Assembly (NCBI GenBank): GCA_963836355.1
Contig: CAWIJO010000007.1
Coordinates: 62,001 to 126,000, forward strand
DNA: 64,000 nt
Direction: 5' to 3'
From: Palsa-506 sp963836355
GTDB taxonomy: Bacteria > Actinomycetota > Actinomycetes > Streptosporangiales > Streptosporangiaceae
The translations under genes and the position numbers were made by a program. Positions 52,601 through 61,877 of the stretch are shown in pieces (position 1 is the first letter of the stretch; every line of letters starts with the position of its first letter). Below the pieces are notes generated by a model, which saw only the letters and a list, made by a program, of their open reading frames with translations, ran no database searches and had not been told where the DNA came from.

Positions 52601-53250
52601 ATATCCTGGAATTCGGCTATCCGCGGACCGACCTGCTGCGCGGCCCGGACGCGGCTGAGCAGGCAGCCCGGGTCCGCCGCCAGCTCGGTCTGCCGGCCGG
52701 GACGCGAACCGTGCTCTACGCCCCGACATGGCGAGATGACGCGACCACAAGGGCTGGCGGTTACGGCTTCCCGCAGCACCTGGACCTCGACGCCGTCACC
52801 CAGGCCCTCGGGGACGATCATGTCACGCTGGTGCGCGCGCACCACAAGATGCGCGAAGCGCTGGTCACCGGCGGCACGAACAGCAGGATCATCGACGTCA
52901 CGCCGTATCCGGACATCGCCGATCTCTTCCTGATCGCCGATGTCCTCATCACCGACTACTCATCGGCGATGTTTGATTTCGCCGTGACCGGCCGGCCGAT
53001 GCTTTTCTTCACCTACGATCTCGAACGCTACCGGGACAAGCTGCGAGGATTCTATTTCGACTTCGAGGCCGAGGCACCTGGCCCGCTGCTGCGGAACGGC
53101 GACGATGTCATCGGCGCGCTGCAGACCCTGGACGATGTCAACCGCAGCTACCGCGCTGCCTACGATGCCTTCGCCGCAAGGTTCTGCAGCCTCGACGACG
53201 GCCACGCGGCGGCCCGGGCCGTTGACTGGCTGCTCAGCCAGTCAACCTGA
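49681..53250 (+). CDS. GT2 glycosyltransferase fused to CDP-glycerol glycerophosphotransferase
   Basis: A 1189-residue two-domain cell-wall polymer enzyme. Residues 1-220 form a GT2 domain: VVVPFYNVEGYLQEALESAA, VIMVDDGSTDGS, YLAFLDADDVLP (DxD motif). The middle 550 residues hold linker and beta-rich segments. The last 380 residues match TagF-type transferases: YLQTWHGTPLKRI, VLYAPTWRDD, ADVLITDYSSAMFDFAVTGR. The expected role is synthesis of a glycerol-phosphate or related wall polymer at the membrane inner face. GGAAGG lies 9 bp before the ATG. No frameshift is present. Confidence 0.88.
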   Translation: MVKLSVVVPFYNVEGYLQEALESAARQSLRDLEVIMVDDGSTDGSALIAKSFASRDPRFRLFQQENQRQGPARNFGVRQAAGDYLAFLDADDVLPGNAYGLLVGSLEETGSDIAAGGVRRFSTGWVSQTVVHTEAYRKTIPRTDVARHPALLRDCTVWNKVYRRDFWNNAQLEFSAARYEDIPVAIRSYVLARSVDIRHEIVYYWRARESGELSRTQRSRELENVEGRMAAVLEAGTFLAGHAPSLKQAFDRRVLDNDLAVLVRAVEFAGPPERKRMLELAANYLGSVDDSVFRDAKVLQRLRYHLIREGMHAELVELLRYSRRGEGASAPLVQLGRLRRKWYIGYPYLADQSRGIPRQIYDAAREMTLNVRLDAVSWQAGRLRIKGYAYIRRLDAPRQQDTRIEVMLRNTVIKRTIPLKVTRMCRPDVTARSGQAAACYDWSGFMVEIKPERLSNLGTWRAASWELLVRVRGRGARRQGPVRSVAAGSAALPEGRWVGGGVWLQPAPLHDGRFLIRAARPDALVTGCRAEGTDLHIEGWSALPLGTAASVVISLQQGGGKPARVPVTATDSAFGRHGFRAAVPSKRLLRAADAAAEQESGELPPGGFLEGADEQGLSVGDEIRWDLALDPGTGHAVRLAGETDAAGVRLAVGGQEITTYLTPYGNLSAIQRTCRLVVRQADWSADGGLVLRGDCTDIETAPPAVLLRSTGSGYQHTVPVQWQDHAFTVALSPGAMPGQAGNLPLASGNWELLTRTPAGENRVVADRQLLTRMPAPRQTGIHEVTMETYRGDGLRLAVRIASAEKGPYAQRRLREWYGSQAASGRIEDLAIFDSHGGKNYSCNPRAIYEELRRRDTGLQCAWITRDGQIAVPDGGRVVVRGSREHYELAARARLIVSNMLQADWYRRPAGQLYLQTWHGTPLKRICLDVETPQFPSGMAYHDRVRADVANWNALISENAFSTPIFRKAFDFDGDILEFGYPRTDLLRGPDAAEQAARVRRQLGLPAGTRTVLYAPTWRDDATTRAGGYGFPQHLDLDAVTQALGDDHVTLVRAHHKMREALVTGGTNSRIIDVTPYPDIADLFLIADVLITDYSSAMFDFAVTGRPMLFFTYDLERYRDKLRGFYFDFEAEAPGPLLRNGDDVIGALQTLDDVNRSYRAAYDAFAARFCSLDDGHAAARAVDWLLSQST

Positions 53251-53292
53251 TTCCGCGGCCGGGCGCCGGAAGCCGAGCTTGGCGATGCGGCC

Positions 53293-53587
53293 ATGGACGA
53301 CGGCGTGATCGACGACGGCCTATCGCTCATCCGCAGGCTCTGGGACGCTGGGCTCGCCCACCGCGACATCAAGCCCGCGAACCTGCTGGTGCGTGATAGT
53401 CGTCTGCTGCTGATCGACGCGGCCTTCGCCGAGGTCCGCCCGAGTCCGTGGGCGCCAGGCGGTGGACCTGGCCAACATGATGCTGTGCCTCGCCCTGCGC
53501 AGCACGCCAGGCCGCGTCTACGAACGGGCGCTGCGGCGATTCACCGTCGCTGAGATTGGCGAGCGCCGGCGTTCGTCACGGTCCTGA
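53293..53587 (+). pseudogene. Protein kinase-like fragment, frameshifted
   Basis: The frame reads LIRRLWDAGLAHRDIKPANL then LVRDSRLLLIDAAFAEV, the catalytic loop HRDIKPAN of a kinase-like protein. A one-base insertion near 53450 moves the rest (VDLANMMLCLALRSTPGRVY, RALRRFTVAEIGE) to another frame. N-terminal lobe absent. Confidence 0.65.
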
Positions 53588-53856
53588 CCGTGACCAGAGA
53601 TACATCCCCGCCGGTGACAGGCCGCCGAGGAATCGCTGGTATACCGCTAGCGCCACCGCGGTGACCGACCCGCCGAGCCACGTCAGCCATGCCGCGCATG
53701 GGGCCCGCCCGCGGGCTTGCCGCGGCGGGCTCGCGCCGTGCCGCGCCGGGCCCTCGGTCATGCCAGGACAGGCCGTCGGGCCCTGTCCGGATGGCGGAGC
53801 GGGCGGGACCATCGAGTGTGCGGCGCTGTTTCGCGCTGCGTAGGGAATGGTGCGCG

Positions 53857-54294
53857 ATGGCGAAGACATATCAGGCCGGCCGCGGAACTCGTCTGATCAA
53901 CTGGATATTCAGCGTCCTGACGAGGCTCGGTGCCGGGGCTTCGTATCGCCGCGTCCTCACCGTGCGCGGGCGGAAAACGGGCAAGCTTCGCTCCACGCCG
54001 GTGGACGTCATCGAATACGCCGGCAGCAGCTGGCTGGTCGCTCCCTACGGGCGGGTGAATTGGGTGCAGAACGCCCTGGCGGCCGGCCAGGTAACGCTCA
54101 GCCGCGGTGGCCATTCCCAGCGGTTCACTGCCGTCGCCGCCGGGGCCGGGGAAGCCACGCCGGTACTCCGCAAGTACATCACCGAGATCCGCTTCACTCG
54201 GCCCTACTTCGACGCCGAGCCGGACGCAGCCAATGACGCCATCGCCGCGGAGCTGCCGGCGCATCCCGTCCTTCGCCTCACGCTGGCTGGATAA
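53857..54294 (+). CDS. Deazaflavin (F420)-dependent nitroreductase-family protein
   Basis: A 145-residue split beta-barrel protein of the Ddn family: YRRVLTVRGRKTGKLRSTPV, DVIEYAGSSWLVAPYGRVNW, VQNALAAGQVTLSRGG, and RPYFDAEPDAANDAIAAELP. The RGRKTGKLRS and WVQN motifs match F420-binding members. GGGA precedes the ATG, which lies within a longer open frame. A reductase role with F420H2 is inferred; the substrate is unknown. Confidence 0.85.
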   Translation: MAKTYQAGRGTRLINWIFSVLTRLGAGASYRRVLTVRGRKTGKLRSTPVDVIEYAGSSWLVAPYGRVNWVQNALAAGQVTLSRGGHSQRFTAVAAGAGEATPVLRKYITEIRFTRPYFDAEPDAANDAIAAELPAHPVLRLTLAG

Positions 54295-54368
54295 CCGTCA
54301 GCTAGCGCCAGCATCCGCCCCCTTTGCAATGGCCTTCAATCGCCTGCTGCTAAGTCCCGTGGCTGGGC

Positions 54369-56029
54369 TCAGCTGATCTGCTCGATATGTGACATGACAA
54401 TGATGCCGTCATGGACGGTATAGCTGCCCTGGTATGTCCTGACGGTGCCGTCGGCTTGCTCGGCGACCAGCTCGACGGACACCACGTTGCCGCTGACCGA
54501 CAGGATGATCAGCGTGTCCCTGGACGTGGTGCCGAAACCTTGCACGAAGGCCGGGTAGGTGGCGGAGCTGTTCCGGCCGCCGAGCCGCCATGCCTTCGCG
54601 TACTGGTGCTTGTTGATCGCCGCGATGTACGCCGAGACGGTCGCGGCCGGTCCGGCGGGCCCGGCCGCGGTGCCGTGCCTGCCCGTGCCGGGGGCAGTTC
54701 CCGGGCCGCCGGCCATGCCCGGGCTGCCGGTCTTGGCCGGGCTGGCGTGGCCGGGACTAGCCGGACGCGTCGCGGCCGACGGTAAGGCGCCGCCAGCCTG
54801 GCCGGACCGGAAAATCCCGCTGCCGCGCAGCACCAGGAAGACGGCGCCGACGATGGCGAGGATCACGACGAGGGCGGCCGCCACGATCACCGGCGGCTGC
54901 CCGCGCCGCGCAGGCGGACGCGGGCGGGCCTCGCCGCGCCCTGGCCGGGCCCCGCCGCGCCCCGGCTCATCCTCGCCATGCTCGTGCTGCCCGGATCCGC
55001 CGCGCCCTGGCTGGTCCGTGCGGTCCGATGCCAGCACGGCCAGGTGCGACGCGGGCAGGCGGGTGGCAGCGCCGGGCAAGCCGGCCAGCGACTGGCCGTC
55101 CGCGCCCCCGTCGAGGCCGCATGCGTGCAGCAGCGACACCGCGAAGTCGAGGCAGGTCTCGTAGCGGTCATCGGGCGACCTGGCCAGCGCCCGCACCAGC
55201 ACCCGGTCGATCGCGGCCGGCAGGTCAGGTCGCAGCAACGTCAACGGCGGCGGCAATTCGGCGAGCTGCGCCACCAGCAGGTCGAAGTTCTCTTCCCGCC
55301 GGAACGGCGGCGGCCGGCCAGCATCTCGTAGGCCGTGCAGGCCAGCGCATAGAGATCGGCGCGTCCGTCGACCGGCCGCGCCTCGATCTGCTCCGGCGCC
55401 ATGTAGTCGAGCGTCCCGAGCGACTGACCGGTGATCGTCGGGCCGGCCGTAGCCATGACTTGCTTGCTGAGCCCGAAGTCAGAGAGGTACACGTGATCCT
55501 GGTAACCGCCGCCCGCCGCCGCGGCGAGCAGCATGTTAGCGGGCTTGACGTCGCGGTGTACCAGGCCAGCCGCATGGGCCGCGTCCAGCGCCGATCCGAC
55601 CTGGCTGATGATGCTGCCGGTTCGCGCGGCGCCGAGGCGGCCGAGCCGACGCACCAGGGTGCCGATATCTCCCGCGCCGACGTAGCGCATCGCGATGAAA
55701 AGGACTCCGTCGGCTTCGCCTGCTTCGTAGACCGGGATGATGTGCGGATGGTCGACGGCGGCCGCCGCCCGCGACTCGCCGATGAACCGCTGGCGGAACG
55801 AGGCGTCGCTGGCAATATCTGGCGCGAGAATCTTTAGCGCGACCCACCGGCCAAGCCGGATGTCGTACGCGCGGTAGACGGCGGCCATGCCGCCCCAGCC
55901 GACCTGCTCGCCCAGCCGGTAGCCAGCCACCTGGCCACGAGCCGCGAAATCACCGGATGCGGACGGACTCTCGCCTGCCTCGTCCCCAGCGTCACCGCCG
56001 GTCAGTCCGATTCCACTATCGCTACTCAC
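54369..56029 (-). pseudogene. Membrane Ser/Thr protein kinase, single frameshift
   Basis: The kinase domain lies in the first frame: LGEQVGWGGMAAVYRAYD, VALKILAP, GLVHRDVKPANML, YLSDFGLSKQ and GTLDYMAPEQ. Near 55305 one base is missing in a GCCGGCCGCCGCCG tract. The second frame then completes the domain (LAELPPPLTLLRPDLPAAID) and adds a Pro/Gly linker, a membrane helix (PVIVAAALVVILAIVGAVFL) and an outer sensor-like domain to 54369. All kinase motifs are intact, so a sequencing error in this tract is quite possible. Confidence 0.85.
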
Positions 56030-56384
56030 AAAGGCATCGTCCCGGCGCTAGAATCACTCGGTTTACTGGCAAATCTGCGGACTTCAATCCAGTATTCGCA
56101 TCGCCCGCTATCAGCTGTCAACCCGGGGCCGTGATCGCCAGCAGGTCAGCAGGCGGATCGGCATTCGGCGGCAGCGTCAGTGGCAAGCGGAAATGAACTC
56201 CTTTATTGTTTCTGACGAGGCCAGCGTTATTTCCGAGATTATTGATGCGGCGGCATAGCCCAGGAGGTGCTCCGGTACGCCAGCGGGCCCATTGTTATTT
56301 CTAAATCCGTATTCCTGCGGATTTGCCAGTGCCACCTTCCTAGCCTGGTGTATTGACCAGGGCCATTACCACGACAGGGAGACC
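56030..56384. other. Divergent intergenic region, kinase / sedolisin
   Basis: About 355 bp, AT-richer than the surroundings from 56190. It must hold promoters for both genes; no clear boxes were identified. Confidence 0.4.
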
Positions 56385-58364
56385 ATGTCCAGAATTAGGA
56401 AGCTCACCGCCGCCGCCAGCGCGCTGGCGGCGCTGGCAGGCATGACGATCGGCGGTGCGAGCGCTGCAGCCGCGGCGGCGCCAAAGCCTGCCGTAACCCG
56501 GATGACCGGCAGCGTCGCCGCGTTTACCAGGCACGCCATGGCTACCGGCAAAGTGGCCGGTGCCAAGCGGCTGTCGATCCAGCTGTGGCTGCGGCCGCGC
56601 ACCGCGGCGGCACAGCGTTTCGCCAGCGCGGTGAGCACGCCGGGGAACTCGAAGTTCCATCACTACCTGGGCCCGGCTGGCTACGCCGCCCGCTTCGGCG
56701 CGACCCGGAGTGCGGCTGACAGCGTCGAGTCGTGGCTCCGCGCCCAGGGCTTCACCCGCGTGCACACCGACGCGCAGCGCTCGTACGTGCGGGCCACGGC
56801 AGCAACCTCGACGATCAACGCGGCGTTCCGCGTGCGGCTGAAGCTGTACAGCGCGTCGGTGCTGGGCAACGCCGGGCCGTACCGGCTGCGCGCCAATGAC
56901 CGGGCCATCTCGCTGCCCACGTCGGTGGCAGCCAGCGTGCTCGGCGTGACCGGCCTGGACAACGCCGCGCCGATCGTCCCGCTCGACTACCAGCGTGACA
57001 AGGCGCATGGCAGGGCAGCCCGCAATACCATCTCGGCGGCAGCGCCCAGGGCCCCGTGCTCCAGGTACTACGGCCAGCACGAGTCGGCCGGCCTGCCGAA
57101 GCACTTCGGCACCACGGCATTCCCGACGGAGGTCTGCGGCTACTCGGCCGGCCAGCTGCGCGCCGCCTACCGCGTGACCGGACGGGACTCCGGCACCGGC
57201 CAGACGATTGCCCTGGTGGAGCTCGGCCTGACCAGGGCCATGTTCCGCACCCTGAAAGACTATGCGGCGGCCAACGCCATGCCCGCCCCGTCGAGCCAGC
57301 GGTACACCGAGCTGTCCCTCGGCCGCGGCACCGCCTGCGGGGACTTCTTCGACGTGGAGGAGCAGCTTGACGTCGAGTCTTCCTACGACATGGCGCCGGG
57401 TGCGAACCAGCTGGTAGTCGGCGGCGACACCTGTAACGACGGCGACTTCGGGCTGCAGGGGCTCTTCGATGCCGACACGGCGATCCTGAACGGCGCCGGC
57501 GGCCATCCGCTGGCATCGGTGGTCTCCAACTCCTGGGAGAGCGGGGACGAGTCCCAGCCTGCCTTCCTGACGAACATCGAGCACGCTTACCTGGTGCGCG
57601 CCGCGGCCGAGGGAGTCGGAATGTATTTCTCCTCCGGAGACTTCTCCGGCGTGCAGGCGCCGTCGAGCGACCCGTTCGCCATTGGCGTCGGCGGCACCAC
57701 GCTCGGCATCGGCAAGACCGGCAACCGCCTGTTCGAGACCGGCTGGTCCACCGGCGTGTCCATCTTGCGGAAGCACCGCTGGATCTTCGAGGGCGAGGAC
57801 TTCGCCGCCGGCGGCGGTCCCAGCCTGCTGTGGAAGCAGCCTGCCTGCCAGCGACGCGTGGTACCGGCATCGATGTCCAAGGCGCCAGGAAACAGGGGCG
57901 GCCGCGTCCGCAGCGCGCCCGACATCAGCGCCGATGCCGACCCGTTCACTGGTTTCGCCGTCGGCGTGCTTACCTTCCACCGCAAGAAGGCGCCCACCTT
58001 CGGCGAAATTGCCGTCGGCGGGACCAGCCTGTCCGCGCCGCTGGTGGCCGGGATCGTTACCGCGGCCCAGCAGGGCCAGCCCGCGCCGTTCGGCCGCACC
58101 GGCCCGGCGATCTACAAGCTGGCAGGGACCAGCGCGATCTTCGACTCGCTGCCAGTTACCAGCACCAGCCCGGTGAGATTCCGCGGGCAGTCATGTGATG
58201 CCAGGACATGCGGCATCCAGCTGCTGACTACGGCCGATGATCAGAACTCAAACATGTTCGGATATACCGGGCAGGTCACCGTCAAGGGCTACGACAATAT
58301 GACCGCCGTCGGCACCCCCGACGGCCCGAACTTCATCGCCGCCCTGCGCGCGCTGGAGAAGTAG
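56385..58364 (+). CDS. Secreted S53 peptidase (sedolisin/kumamolisin-like)
   Basis: A 659-residue secreted serine-carboxyl peptidase. A signal peptide (ALAALAGMTIGGASAAAAA) is followed by the pro-kumamolisin domain (WLRAQGFTRVHTDAQRSYVR, AASVLGVTGLDNA). In the catalytic domain VEEQLDVESSYDMAPGA holds the Glu/Asp pair and GGTSLSAPLVAGIV the serine. AGGGAG lies 3 bp before the ATG at 56385. It should be active at acidic pH outside the cell, as known for the family. Confidence 0.92.
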   Translation: MSRIRKLTAAASALAALAGMTIGGASAAAAAAPKPAVTRMTGSVAAFTRHAMATGKVAGAKRLSIQLWLRPRTAAAQRFASAVSTPGNSKFHHYLGPAGYAARFGATRSAADSVESWLRAQGFTRVHTDAQRSYVRATAATSTINAAFRVRLKLYSASVLGNAGPYRLRANDRAISLPTSVAASVLGVTGLDNAAPIVPLDYQRDKAHGRAARNTISAAAPRAPCSRYYGQHESAGLPKHFGTTAFPTEVCGYSAGQLRAAYRVTGRDSGTGQTIALVELGLTRAMFRTLKDYAAANAMPAPSSQRYTELSLGRGTACGDFFDVEEQLDVESSYDMAPGANQLVVGGDTCNDGDFGLQGLFDADTAILNGAGGHPLASVVSNSWESGDESQPAFLTNIEHAYLVRAAAEGVGMYFSSGDFSGVQAPSSDPFAIGVGGTTLGIGKTGNRLFETGWSTGVSILRKHRWIFEGEDFAAGGGPSLLWKQPACQRRVVPASMSKAPGNRGGRVRSAPDISADADPFTGFAVGVLTFHRKKAPTFGEIAVGGTSLSAPLVAGIVTAAQQGQPAPFGRTGPAIYKLAGTSAIFDSLPVTSTSPVRFRGQSCDARTCGIQLLTTADDQNSNMFGYTGQVTVKGYDNMTAVGTPDGPNFIAALRALEK

Positions 58365-58446
58365 CCGGGCGCGGCTGACGCGGGCCTGCGGCCCCAGGCT
58401 GCGGGCCCGCCAGCCGATCCGCTGACGGCGCTACGATGAGCTGGCG

Positions 58447-59445
58447 ATGAGCAATTCCGCGACGCCGGTGGCACCGGCCGGCCTCCCCGGAAACCAGCGA
58501 GGCGCGGTCATCCACACCGAGGATCTGACCAAGGTCTACCCGGGGACGGATTTCGCCGCGGTCGACCGCCTGTGCCTCGACGTTCAGTCCGGTGAGATCT
58601 TCGGCCTGCTCGGCCCCAATGGCGCGGGGAAGACGACGACCGCGGGCATCTTGACCACGCGGGTGGTGCCGACGTCCGGGCGCGCGTTTCTGTCCGGTAT
58701 CGACGTCGCGGCACATCCGGCGCTGGCCAAGCAGCTCAGCGGGATCGTCTCGCAGCAGAACACGCTGGACCGTCAGCTCACCGTCGGGGAGAACCTGTAC
58801 TTCCACGGCCGCCTCTTCGGCATCGGGGCGAAGGAATCCCGGCGGATCGCCGCCGAACTGCTCGAACAGTTCCAGCTGTCCAAGTGGGCAAAGGCATCGG
58901 TATACGCGCTGTCCGGCGGGATGGCGCAGCGGCTCATGGTGGCGAGGGCCATCTTCCACCGCCCGTCGGTGCTCTTCCTGGACGAGCCGACCGCCGGGCT
59001 CGACCCGCAGAGCCGGCTGGCGTTGTGGGATCTACTCGGCGAGCTGCACCGCGACGGCCAGACCATCCTGCTCACCACGCACTACATGGAGGAAGCCGAC
59101 CGGCTATGCGGGCGGGTGGCCGTCATGGACCACGGCCGGATCCTTGCGCTCGGCACCCCGGACGCGCTCAAGCAGAGCATCGGCGCCGACACCGTCGTCA
59201 CGGTGAAGACCACCGGCGATACCGGCCGGCTCGCCGAGCTGCTGGCCGGCCAGGTAGCTGGCGTTACCCGGACCCGGCGGGTCGACGGCGGCCTGCAGCT
59301 GCACGTACAGGGCGGTGACCGGCTTATCCCGCGGATTGTCCTGTCGGCGGAGCGCGGCGGGTTCGACCTCGTCGACCTCTCGGTCGCCGAGCCGAGCCTG
59401 GAGACGGTGTTCATCAACCTCACCGGCAGAGAATTGCGGGACTGA
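58447..59445 (+). CDS. ABC transporter ATP-binding protein (DrrA-type)
   Basis: A 332-residue ATPase: Walker A LLGPNGAGKTTTAG, Q-loop region GIVSQQNTLDRQL, signature LSGGMAQRLMVARA, Walker B VLFLDEPTAGLDPQ, H-switch LTTHYMEEADRL. The C-terminal part resembles daunorubicin-resistance type subunits. Its stop overlaps the permease start by one base, so the two are coupled. Probable export of a drug-like or lipid substrate. Confidence 0.92.
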   Translation: MSNSATPVAPAGLPGNQRGAVIHTEDLTKVYPGTDFAAVDRLCLDVQSGEIFGLLGPNGAGKTTTAGILTTRVVPTSGRAFLSGIDVAAHPALAKQLSGIVSQQNTLDRQLTVGENLYFHGRLFGIGAKESRRIAAELLEQFQLSKWAKASVYALSGGMAQRLMVARAIFHRPSVLFLDEPTAGLDPQSRLALWDLLGELHRDGQTILLTTHYMEEADRLCGRVAVMDHGRILALGTPDALKQSIGADTVVTVKTTGDTGRLAELLAGQVAGVTRTRRVDGGLQLHVQGGDRLIPRIVLSAERGGFDLVDLSVAEPSLETVFINLTGRELRD

Positions 59446-60326
59446 TGGCCGCATCCCTGACCTCCCAGCCGCCCGCCCGGCGGATCGGCGGCGGGCCCAC
59501 CCGCTCCGTTGCCGCGGCAAGCTGGACCGCGCTCGGCGCGCTGATGCTGCGTGACCTCGTGGTGCTGCGCAAGCATCTCCGGGAGTTCGTGCTGCGCACG
59601 ATCATCCAGCCGTTCCTGCTTTGCTTTGTCTTCCTCTACGTCTTTCCGAAGATCGGGCAGGGCATCGGCGGCCACGGGGCACGCGCCCAGTCCGCCTTCG
59701 CGACCGTCCTGGTGCCCGGGGTTGTCGGGATCTCCGTCATGTTCCAGGGCGTTCAGTCGATCGCCCTGGCGATGGCCCAGGAGTTCGGTTTCACCCGCGA
59801 GATCGAGGACCGGGTGCAGGCACCCTGCCCGATTTGGCTGGTCGCCATCGCGAAGGTGCTCTCCGGCGCGGCCCAGGGGGTACTTTCGGCGATCATCGTG
59901 CTGCCGATGGCCTCCGTCGTGCACGCGCCCGGGGTGCATGCCCAGCTCACGCTGCACTGGTGGCTCATCGTCACGTTCGTGCCGCTCGCCTGCGTCGCGA
60001 TGGCCGGTCTCGGGCTGGTGCTCGGCACCAGCTTCGAGCCGCGCAACATCGGGCTGATGTTCGGCTTCATCATCCTGCCGATCACCTTCCTCGGCGGTAC
60101 TTATTACTCGTGGACGAGGCTCGCGCCGGTAACGGTCGGCGGGTGGCACTGGCTGCAGACGCTGGTGCTGATCAATCCGCTCATCTACGTGAACGAGGGC
60201 ATGCGGGCCGTGTTCACCTCGGCGCCGCATATGCACCTGTACGTCATCTACCCGGTCGTGTTCGCCTTCGGCGTCGCCTTCCTGGCGATCGGGCTGCGCA
60301 GTTTCCGGCGGCGCGTCCTGTCCTGA
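59445..60326 (+). CDS. ABC-2 type permease
   Basis: A 293-residue permease with about six membrane helices: FLLCFVFLYVFPKIGQGIGG, FATVLVPGVVGISVMF, GVLSAIIVLPMASVVHA, WWLIVTFVPLACVAMAGLGL, IGLMFGFIILPITFLGGTYY, VIYPVVFAFGVAFLAIGLR. It has the usual ABC-2 length and partners the ATPase encoded one base upstream. Confidence 0.9.
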   Translation: MAASLTSQPPARRIGGGPTRSVAAASWTALGALMLRDLVVLRKHLREFVLRTIIQPFLLCFVFLYVFPKIGQGIGGHGARAQSAFATVLVPGVVGISVMFQGVQSIALAMAQEFGFTREIEDRVQAPCPIWLVAIAKVLSGAAQGVLSAIIVLPMASVVHAPGVHAQLTLHWWLIVTFVPLACVAMAGLGLVLGTSFEPRNIGLMFGFIILPITFLGGTYYSWTRLAPVTVGGWHWLQTLVLINPLIYVNEGMRAVFTSAPHMHLYVIYPVVFAFGVAFLAIGLRSFRRRVLS

Positions 60327-60625
60327 GCTTCGCCGGCCCTGGCCGCGAAACCGACACCCGGGACGAGGTCGGCGTAACCCGGTATAAGGCTTCCAGCGTC
60401 CTAGTAACTGAGCCAACTCGCACTGTCGCCATGCGCAGCTCGTCACTGCTCAGACGCTGGCTCTGCCAACTGTCGACACCGGCGGCAGGCCATCGGGCCA
60501 GCGAGGAGATCTCTGGATGAACGCCACCGGGCCGGATCACGAAGACACCGGGACCATTCAGCCACCCGGGTTACTGCTGCCGCCAAGCCCGTTGCTGCCG
60601 CCAGCGCCGATGGAGCCCCGCCCCG

Positions 60626-61273
60626 ATGCAATTACCCGGCCAGGCTCCGGTTGTTACATCGCCATCCCCCGCCGTGCCGCCATCCCCCGCCGTGCCGCCG
60701 GCTGCGGCACGGCAACCGCTGGACGGCCGGGCGGGCGCTGCTAGCCGGTCCAGCCAGCCCGGCCGTTTCCGGCGCCGGAAACGGCAGCTCAGCGCTGGTG
60801 CCGGGCTGGCGGTCCTGACTGCCCTTCGGGTTAGCTGCCGCATTCGGCGGGTGGGCGCCCGGCGGTCGGCCCGGCCACGCCGCACCCGTCGCGAGTGCGC
60901 CAGCCGCAAGCGGGCCAGCCAGGCGCAGGCCAGCCAGGCGCAGGCCGCGCCAAGTACCACGCCAGCCCTGCGGAGCAGCAGGCGGCGATGGGTGGCCGGC
61001 CTGGCCTCGCTGCAAAGGCACATGGCCAGCGCCATGGGGAGTAGCCAGTCAACGATCGTGACGGCGGCCAGCCTGCGCTCGGAGGCCAGAAAGCTGCACC
61101 GGTGCACGGCGGAGCTTGCCCGGCTCGGCCCGCCGGTGGCCGGGCTCCGGCCGGAGTACCGGCAGGCCGACCAGGCCTGCACCGGATTCGAGCAGGGCGC
61201 GAGATGCGCACTTGAAGCGCCCGGATCATCAGCCCGGCTGCCAGTGCTCAGGCGAAGCTCATGCGGTTGTTAA
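60626..61273 (+). CDS. Hypothetical protein, uncertain
   Basis: An open frame of 215 codons. The first half is Pro/Ala/Arg-rich with short repeats (SPAVPPSPAVPP, QAQASQAQA) and may not be real. The last 80 residues (SLRSEARKLHRCTAELARLG, then GLRPEYRQADQACTGFEQGA) look like a helical coding region. A start near 60517 (MNATGPDHEDTG) in another frame with similar Pro-rich content suggests a frameshifted longer gene. Function unknown. Confidence 0.35.
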   Translation: MQLPGQAPVVTSPSPAVPPSPAVPPAAARQPLDGRAGAASRSSQPGRFRRRKRQLSAGAGLAVLTALRVSCRIRRVGARRSARPRRTRRECASRKRASQAQASQAQAAPSTTPALRSSRRRWVAGLASLQRHMASAMGSSQSTIVTAASLRSEARKLHRCTAELARLGPPVAGLRPEYRQADQACTGFEQGARCALEAPGSSARLPVLRRSSCGC

Positions 61274-61800
61274 GCTGCAGCGACGCCGGCATCAACCGGG
61301 GCAGCGAACTCCTCGCGCTGGCTACCTCTGACGCTTCCTTCGCTGGATAGACGTAGCCGGAGCAGTGATACATCGCCCATTCGAGTAGTGGTTAACATTT
61401 AGCCGCCATACGCCGGACATATCCTAACCACTAAAATTCGTTGCCCGTTGAATTAAGACTGATGTGACTGGTGGGACTCACGGGGCGCCTCGGCTGGGCT
61501 TCAACTGACCCGGACCTTTATTCCACGGCCCGCAGCAGCAACTCGGGGGCTGACTAGCCTCGAATGCGTGACCGGAGCCTGCCAACTCCCGGCGCAGCTC
61601 GCGGAAGATGTAGATTTCGCCGCTGAATGTCAGCGCTACGTCCGTCCGCGCCGCCCAGCAGCTGGTCCCGGCAGGTGATTGGCGAGGTCATAGCCGACGA
61701 TGGTGTCGCGTGCTGCAGTCAGATCACGCTCGCGGTTTACCCACCGAGCGATCCCGCACAGGCCGGCCATGACAAGCCGGGACGGCCGCGCAACCGCCCC
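61274..61800. other. Intergenic region before phasin 2
   Basis: No gene. It contains an inverted repeat: AGTGGTTA (61388-61395) and TAACCACT (61426-61433), a perfect 8-bp dyad with a 30-bp spacer in an AT-rich patch. Confidence 0.45.
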
Positions 61801-61805
61801 TCAGC

Positions 61806-61843
61806 TTGACATATCAGGCGCTTGCTAGATATAGTGAGCACTG
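61806..61843 (+). promoter_or_regulatory. Phasin promoter 2 with conserved dyad
   Basis: TTGACA (61806-61811), 18 bp, TATAGT (61830-61835). TGCTAGATATAGTGAGCA (61823-61840) matches the first phasin promoter in 17 of 18 positions, while the flanking spacer differs. Confidence 0.7.
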
Positions 61844-61877
61844 TAGGACGATAAAGACAGCGAACTGAGGAGGAGAC

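Noticed and set aside
56092..56110. A tRNA-like T-arm before the sedolisin gene
   Set aside because: TTCAATCC occurs, but the stems do not pair and no other tRNA part is present.
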